From positions 230,748 to 294,747 of the forward strand of contig NZ_FNWL01000002.1 of the NCBI RefSeq assembly GCF_900108095.1: a stretch of 64,000 nt of DNA, in the 5' to 3' direction. Below, in pieces: positions 60,911 to 64,000 of the stretch (the stretch's first letter is position 1; each line of letters opens with the position of its first letter). This DNA comes from Natronorubrum sediminis (GTDB lineage Archaea > Halobacteriota > Halobacteria > Halobacteriales > Natrialbaceae). Under the pieces are notes generated by a model. It worked only from the letters and a program-made list of their open reading frames with translations. It was not told where the DNA came from and did no database searches. A program made the position numbers and the translations under genes.

Positions 60911-61216
60911 CCTGTTGCACTTTATTCTACTTCGGGAAGGATGTATAAGGGTTGCGAATCGTTTCAGGTTCGGCAGACCGGCACACGATCGGCACCCACT
61001 CCGCAGGCTGTCGGTTCTCGAGTCCATTTCCCGCCGAATTCTCGGACATTCGTCGAACCCTGCGCCATAGTTATCATATCGAGTGAGTATGTGTCCGTTC
61101 ACCACGAATTCGGGGCTGTGAGAGCGTCACAGTCGCAATCGAATCCGCTATCCTTTTAAGACCTTGAGCGCAACAAAACGCTACAGTCTAGTGACGCGGC
61201 GCCGAAGCGTTTCGGC
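60911..61216. other. Divergent promoter region between tRNA-Gly and the S10 operon
   Basis: About 306 bp. A TATA-like CTTATAC on the minus strand (about 60943-60949) is placed about 36 bp before the tRNA. On the plus strand TCCTTTTAAG at 61151-61160 lies about 57-66 bp before the ATG at 61217, which would give a short leader for the ribosomal operon. No ORF of normal composition was seen. Confidence 0.5.
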
Positions 61217-62110
61217 ATGACCGTCAGCATACTCGTTCCGTCGTCACTCACCCGCGAAGCCGAGGACAAACGCGAGGCAACTCGCAAACTCGGATACATC
61301 GCCCGCGCGGCGACCATCTTCCGGGCTGATCGCCTGCTCGTCTACCCAGATCGGGACGGCGAAACAGGGCGATTCGACGGCGGGTTCGTACACACCGTCT
61401 TGCGGTACGCCGCAACGCCGCCATACCTCCGAAACGAGGCGTGGGGCATGCGAGACGAACTGGAGTATGTGGGCATCTTGCCGCCGCTCCGTGCGGTGTC
61501 ACAGACCGGCTCCGAATCGAACGGTTCGGGGTCGTCAAGACAAGGGATCGTGACCGAGGTCGGACCTGAAGGGCGCGTCCGGGTCAATTGCGGCTTGCAA
61601 CACCCGATCTCACTCAACGTGCCTCCATCGATGGAGGTCACAGAGGGGGAGCGCGTGACCGTCAGGATCTCTTCGCGACGACCGGTCCGGGCGAAGCTCA
61701 CTGATGAGCCCCTTCCGGGGCTGTCAGTCGAGCGCGCGGACCTCTCCGCAGCACTCGGCCGTGAGGACGCCGGCGTCTGTATCGCGGCCTCCCGATTCGG
61801 TGAGCAACTCACCGTCGGGCGGCTCGAGACGCTGGCCGGACGCACCGAACGAGATGGGATGACCATCGCGTTCGGCGCGCCCGAGAGAGGGCTGCCGGAT
61901 ATCCTCGGAATCGAGGCGTCGGCCGTCTCCTCGAGCGACGAGGCAGACGTTCAGTCGTCCACCGAGGACGCAGCTGACGACGGAGTCGAACCCACCGCTG
62001 ATCCGGGGTTCGACCTCTGGCTAAACACGGTTCCGGATCAGGGAAGCGAGGTCGTGCGAACGGAGGAGGCTCTGTTCGCAACCCTCGCTCCCCTCTCACT
62101 GAGAGAGTGA
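61217..62110 (+). CDS. SPOUT-family putative RNA methyltransferase (archaeal C9orf114/SPOUT1-like) at the head of the S10 operon
   Basis: 297 residues. It starts V-S-I-L-V-P-S-S-L-T-R-E-A-E-D-K-R and continues with K-L-G-Y-I-A-R-A-A-T-I-F-R-A-D and Y-A-A-T-P-P-Y-L-R near residue 65, hallmarks of the SPOUT1/Methyltrn_RNA_3 family. A central OB-like insertion has R-Q-G-I-V-T-E-V-G. The C-terminus forms the knotted SAM-binding part (I-A-F-G-A-P-E-R-G-L). Archaeal homologues usually precede rpl3, as here (4 bp before the uL3 ATG). The target RNA is probably rRNA but not proven. Confidence 0.88.
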   Translation: MTVSILVPSSLTREAEDKREATRKLGYIARAATIFRADRLLVYPDRDGETGRFDGGFVHTVLRYAATPPYLRNEAWGMRDELEYVGILPPLRAVSQTGSESNGSGSSRQGIVTEVGPEGRVRVNCGLQHPISLNVPPSMEVTEGERVTVRISSRRPVRAKLTDEPLPGLSVERADLSAALGREDAGVCIAASRFGEQLTVGRLETLAGRTERDGMTIAFGAPERGLPDILGIEASAVSSSDEADVQSSTEDAADDGVEPTADPGFDLWLNTVPDQGSEVVRTEEALFATLAPLSLRE

Positions 62111-62114
62111 TAGA

Positions 62115-63134
62115 ATGCCACAAGCAAATTCACCACGCAAAGGCTCACTCGGGTTCGGTCCGCGAGAGCGTGCGACCAGCGAGGTCCCACGCTTTAACTC
62201 GTGGCCGGACGACGACGGACAGCCGACGCTCCAGGGCTTCGCGGGCTACAAGGCCGGCATGACCCACGTCGTAATGGTCGACGACAAAGCGAACTCGCCG
62301 ACCGAAGGGATGGAAGAGACCGTCCCCGTTACGATCGTGGAGACGCCGCCAATGCGCGCTGTTGCACTGCGAGCGTACGAAGAGACGCCATACGGCATGC
62401 AGCCGGTCACCGAGGTCTGGACCGACGAGTTCGTTTCCGAACTCGATCGCGTTCTGGACATTCCCGGTGATGACTACGACGCCACCGCCGCCGAAGACGA
62501 TCTTCGCGGCCACCTCGAGGAGGGGCGCGTCGACGACGTTCGCGTCATCACGCACACGGTTCCGGGGGACATTCCCTCGATGCCGAAGAAGAAACCGGAC
62601 GTGATGGAAACGCGAGTCGGCGGCGGCTCCCTCGAGGATCGCGTCGAATTCGCCCTCGAGACCGTCGCTGACGGCGGCGAGCACGTCATGAACGACGTGT
62701 TCCGCGCCGGCGAGTACGTCGACGCAAGCGGCGTCACGAAAGGGAAAGGGACCCAAGGCCCAGTCAAACGCTGGGGCGTCCAGAAACGAAAGGGCAAGCA
62801 CGCCCGGCAGGGATGGCGCCGCCGCATCGGGAACCTTGGTCCCTGGAATCCGTCCCGCGTTCGGTCGACGGTCCCCCAGCAGGGTCAGACCGGTTACCAC
62901 CAGCGGACGGAACTGAACAAACGCCTCGTCGACATCGGCGACGGCGCAGACGCGACGGTCGACGGTGGCTTCGTCAACTACGGCGAAGTCGACGGACCGC
63001 ACGCGCTGATCAAGGGCTCGCTCCCCGGGCCAAACAAGCGTCTCGTACGCTTCCGCCCGGCGATCCGACCCGGAGACCAGCCGCGCCTCGATCCCGAGGT
63101 TCGCTACGTCTCCACCGAATCTAACCAGGGATAA
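62115..63134 (+). CDS. rpl3: 50S ribosomal protein uL3 (L3)
   Basis: 339 residues, the archaeal/eukaryotic long form of L3. It has R-K-G-S-L-G-F-G-P-R-E-R-A at the start and F-A-G-Y-K-A-G-M-T-H-V soon after. The core V-T-K-G-K-G-T-Q-G-P-V-K-R-W-G is followed by R-R-I-G-N-L-G-P-W-N-P. It binds 23S rRNA near the peptidyl-transferase centre. It starts 4 bp after the SPOUT gene and ends 3 bp before uL4. Confidence 0.98.
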   Translation: MPQANSPRKGSLGFGPRERATSEVPRFNSWPDDDGQPTLQGFAGYKAGMTHVVMVDDKANSPTEGMEETVPVTIVETPPMRAVALRAYEETPYGMQPVTEVWTDEFVSELDRVLDIPGDDYDATAAEDDLRGHLEEGRVDDVRVITHTVPGDIPSMPKKKPDVMETRVGGGSLEDRVEFALETVADGGEHVMNDVFRAGEYVDASGVTKGKGTQGPVKRWGVQKRKGKHARQGWRRRIGNLGPWNPSRVRSTVPQQGQTGYHQRTELNKRLVDIGDGADATVDGGFVNYGEVDGPHALIKGSLPGPNKRLVRFRPAIRPGDQPRLDPEVRYVSTESNQG

Positions 63135-63137
63135 CAC

Positions 63138-63890
63138 ATGGACGCAACAGTACGAGACCTGGACGGCGACGACGCGGGCTCGGTCGAGCTCCCGGCGGTC
63201 TTCGAGACGAACTACCGCCCGGACTTGATCGCGCGCGCCGTCAACGTCTCCCAGGCAAACCGAAAACAGGCCTACGGTGCCGACGAGTTCGCCGGCAAGC
63301 GAACGCCCGCGGAATCGTTCGGTAGCGGCCGCGGTATGGCCCACGTCCCACGCCAGGACGGACGCGCACGACGCGTCCCTCAGGCTGTCAAAGGACGAAA
63401 GGCACACCCGCCAAAGGCCGAGAAAGACCAGACCGAATCGATCAACACGAAAGCAAAGAAGCTGGCCGTCCGCAGCGCCATCGCGGCAACGACGGACGCA
63501 GAACTCGTCGCAGAGCGCGGTCACGCGTTCGACGAGGACGCCGAGCTTCCGGTCGTCGTCGACGACGAATTCGAAGACCTCCAGAAGACGTCCGAGGTCG
63601 TCGAATTCCTCGAGGCAGCGGGCCTCGCAGACGATATCGAACGCGCTGACGACGGTCGAAACGTCCGCTCGGGTCGCGGAAAGACCCGTGGACGCAAGTA
63701 CCAGACGCCGAAGTCGATCCTCTTCGTCACCTCGAGCGAAACCGGCCCATCCCGTGCGGCACGGAACCTCGCTGGTGCCGACGTGGCGACCGCTGCAGAG
63801 GTCAACGCAGAGGACCTCGCACCCGGCACACAGGCCGGCAGATTGACCGTCTGGACCGAAAGCGCACTCGAGGAGGTGGCTGACCGATGA
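63138..63890 (+). CDS. rpl4: 50S ribosomal protein uL4 (archaeal L4)
   Basis: 250 residues. Archaeal L4 signs are V-F-E-T-N-Y-R-P-D-L-I-A-R-A-V, the extended RNA-binding loop around S-F-G-S-G-R-G-M-A-H-V-P-R and the block K-G-R-K-A-H-P-P-K. R-G-K-T-R-G-R-K-Y occurs later. Early 23S rRNA binder lining the exit tunnel. Its stop overlaps the uL23 ATG by 4 bp (ATGA). Confidence 0.98.
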   Translation: MDATVRDLDGDDAGSVELPAVFETNYRPDLIARAVNVSQANRKQAYGADEFAGKRTPAESFGSGRGMAHVPRQDGRARRVPQAVKGRKAHPPKAEKDQTESINTKAKKLAVRSAIAATTDAELVAERGHAFDEDAELPVVVDDEFEDLQKTSEVVEFLEAAGLADDIERADDGRNVRSGRGKTRGRKYQTPKSILFVTSSETGPSRAARNLAGADVATAAEVNAEDLAPGTQAGRLTVWTESALEEVADR

Positions 63891-64000
63891 GTACGATTAT
63901 CGATCACCCACTGGTCACCGAGAAGGCGATGAACGACATGGACTTCGAGAACAAGCTCCAGTTCGTTTGTAACCCCGACGCGACCAAACCCGAGATCCGG
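63887..64000 (+). CDS. rpl23: 50S ribosomal protein uL23, N-terminal part
   Basis: Cut by the right edge; 38 residues visible (I-I-D-H-P-L-V-T-E-K-A-M, then N-K-L-Q-F-V-C). The V-T-E-K-A motif and position after rpl4 identify it. uL23 sits at the exit-tunnel mouth and docks targeting factors. Translationally coupled to rpl4 by an ATGA overlap. Confidence 0.95.
   Translation, partial: MSTIIDHPLVTEKAMNDMDFENKLQFVCNPDATKPEIR

Noticed and set aside
62145-63524. 459-residue minus-strand ORF across rpl3 and rpl4
   Set aside because: It runs antisense through two certain ribosomal protein genes and across their junction, so it is a shadow.

Overview
The window is chromosomal DNA from a haloarchaeon, most likely a member of the Natrialbales. 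The GC content is high, CTCGAG and TCGA words are very frequent, and the predicted proteins are strongly acidic. Domains typical of haloarchaea recur: a bacterio-opsin-activator HTH, three DUF7344 proteins, two HalOD1 domains, DUF5789, DUF2240 and a UbiA prenyltransferase. The right edge enters the archaeal S10 ribosomal protein operon (SPOUT methyltransferase, uL3, uL4, uL23). Many genes have a TATA-like box about 25 bp before the start codon, as expected for leaderless haloarchaeal transcripts. This genus-level guess comes from gene content only.

Layout. Positions 1-6.4 kb hold the tail of a membrane protein, a large-subunit catalase with a DJ-1/PfpI-like C-terminal domain, two regulators, a HEWLH membrane protein and an HTH-GNAT fusion. 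Positions 6.5-9.5 kb hold a DUF2267 protein and the YchF GTPase, whose 3' end is repeated 449 bp downstream around a small AT-rich insert. Positions 9.7-19.5 kb hold asparaginase, a polysaccharide deacetylase, a DUF7344-HalOD1 pair, UbiA, a benzoylformate-decarboxylase-like ThDP enzyme, an M48 protease and an F420-type LLM oxidoreductase. A gene-poor, lower-GC stretch at 19.5-21.1 kb carries one coiled-coil gene. An EamA exporter and a DUF7344 regulator follow. A complete five-gene oligopeptide ABC transporter operon lies at 23.2-29.7 kb on the minus strand.

Positions 29.9-33.2 kb hold an RNase HI-like gene, a Gfo/Idh/MocA oxidoreductase between two exact 25-bp repeats, and two small conserved genes. 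Positions 33.3-40.6 kb look like a cell-surface block: a Tat-exported PQQ-type beta-propeller with an Asp-rich stalk and a PGF-CTERM-like tail, two sulfatase/alkaline-phosphatase-fold proteins and a flippase. Positions 40.9-47.9 kb contain two two-gene CPA2 antiporter operons arranged tail to tail as A-B / B'-A'. Methylglyoxal synthase, a NodU-type carbamoyltransferase and a phosphodiesterase follow. Positions 52-60 kb are housekeeping: VOC protein, PyrF, zinc-finger proteins, a GTPBP1-like GTPase, methenyl-H4MPT cyclohydrolase, a copper-chaperone-like protein, UspA, a thiamine-binding-like protein and a HalOD1 protein. A tRNA-Gly(GCC) sits at 60.8 kb, preceded on the + strand by two partial copies of its own 3' end.

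The most unusual observations are: (1) the mirrored antiporter operons, in which every A subunit has a degenerate RCK nucleotide-binding glycine motif and every B subunit has an intact one; (2) the duplicated ychF 3' end, in which all in-frame differences are synonymous, the signature of an element that integrates into a gene 3' end and restores it; and (3) the triple tRNA-Gly 3'-end repeats. All function calls rest on reading motifs by eye; no database search was run.
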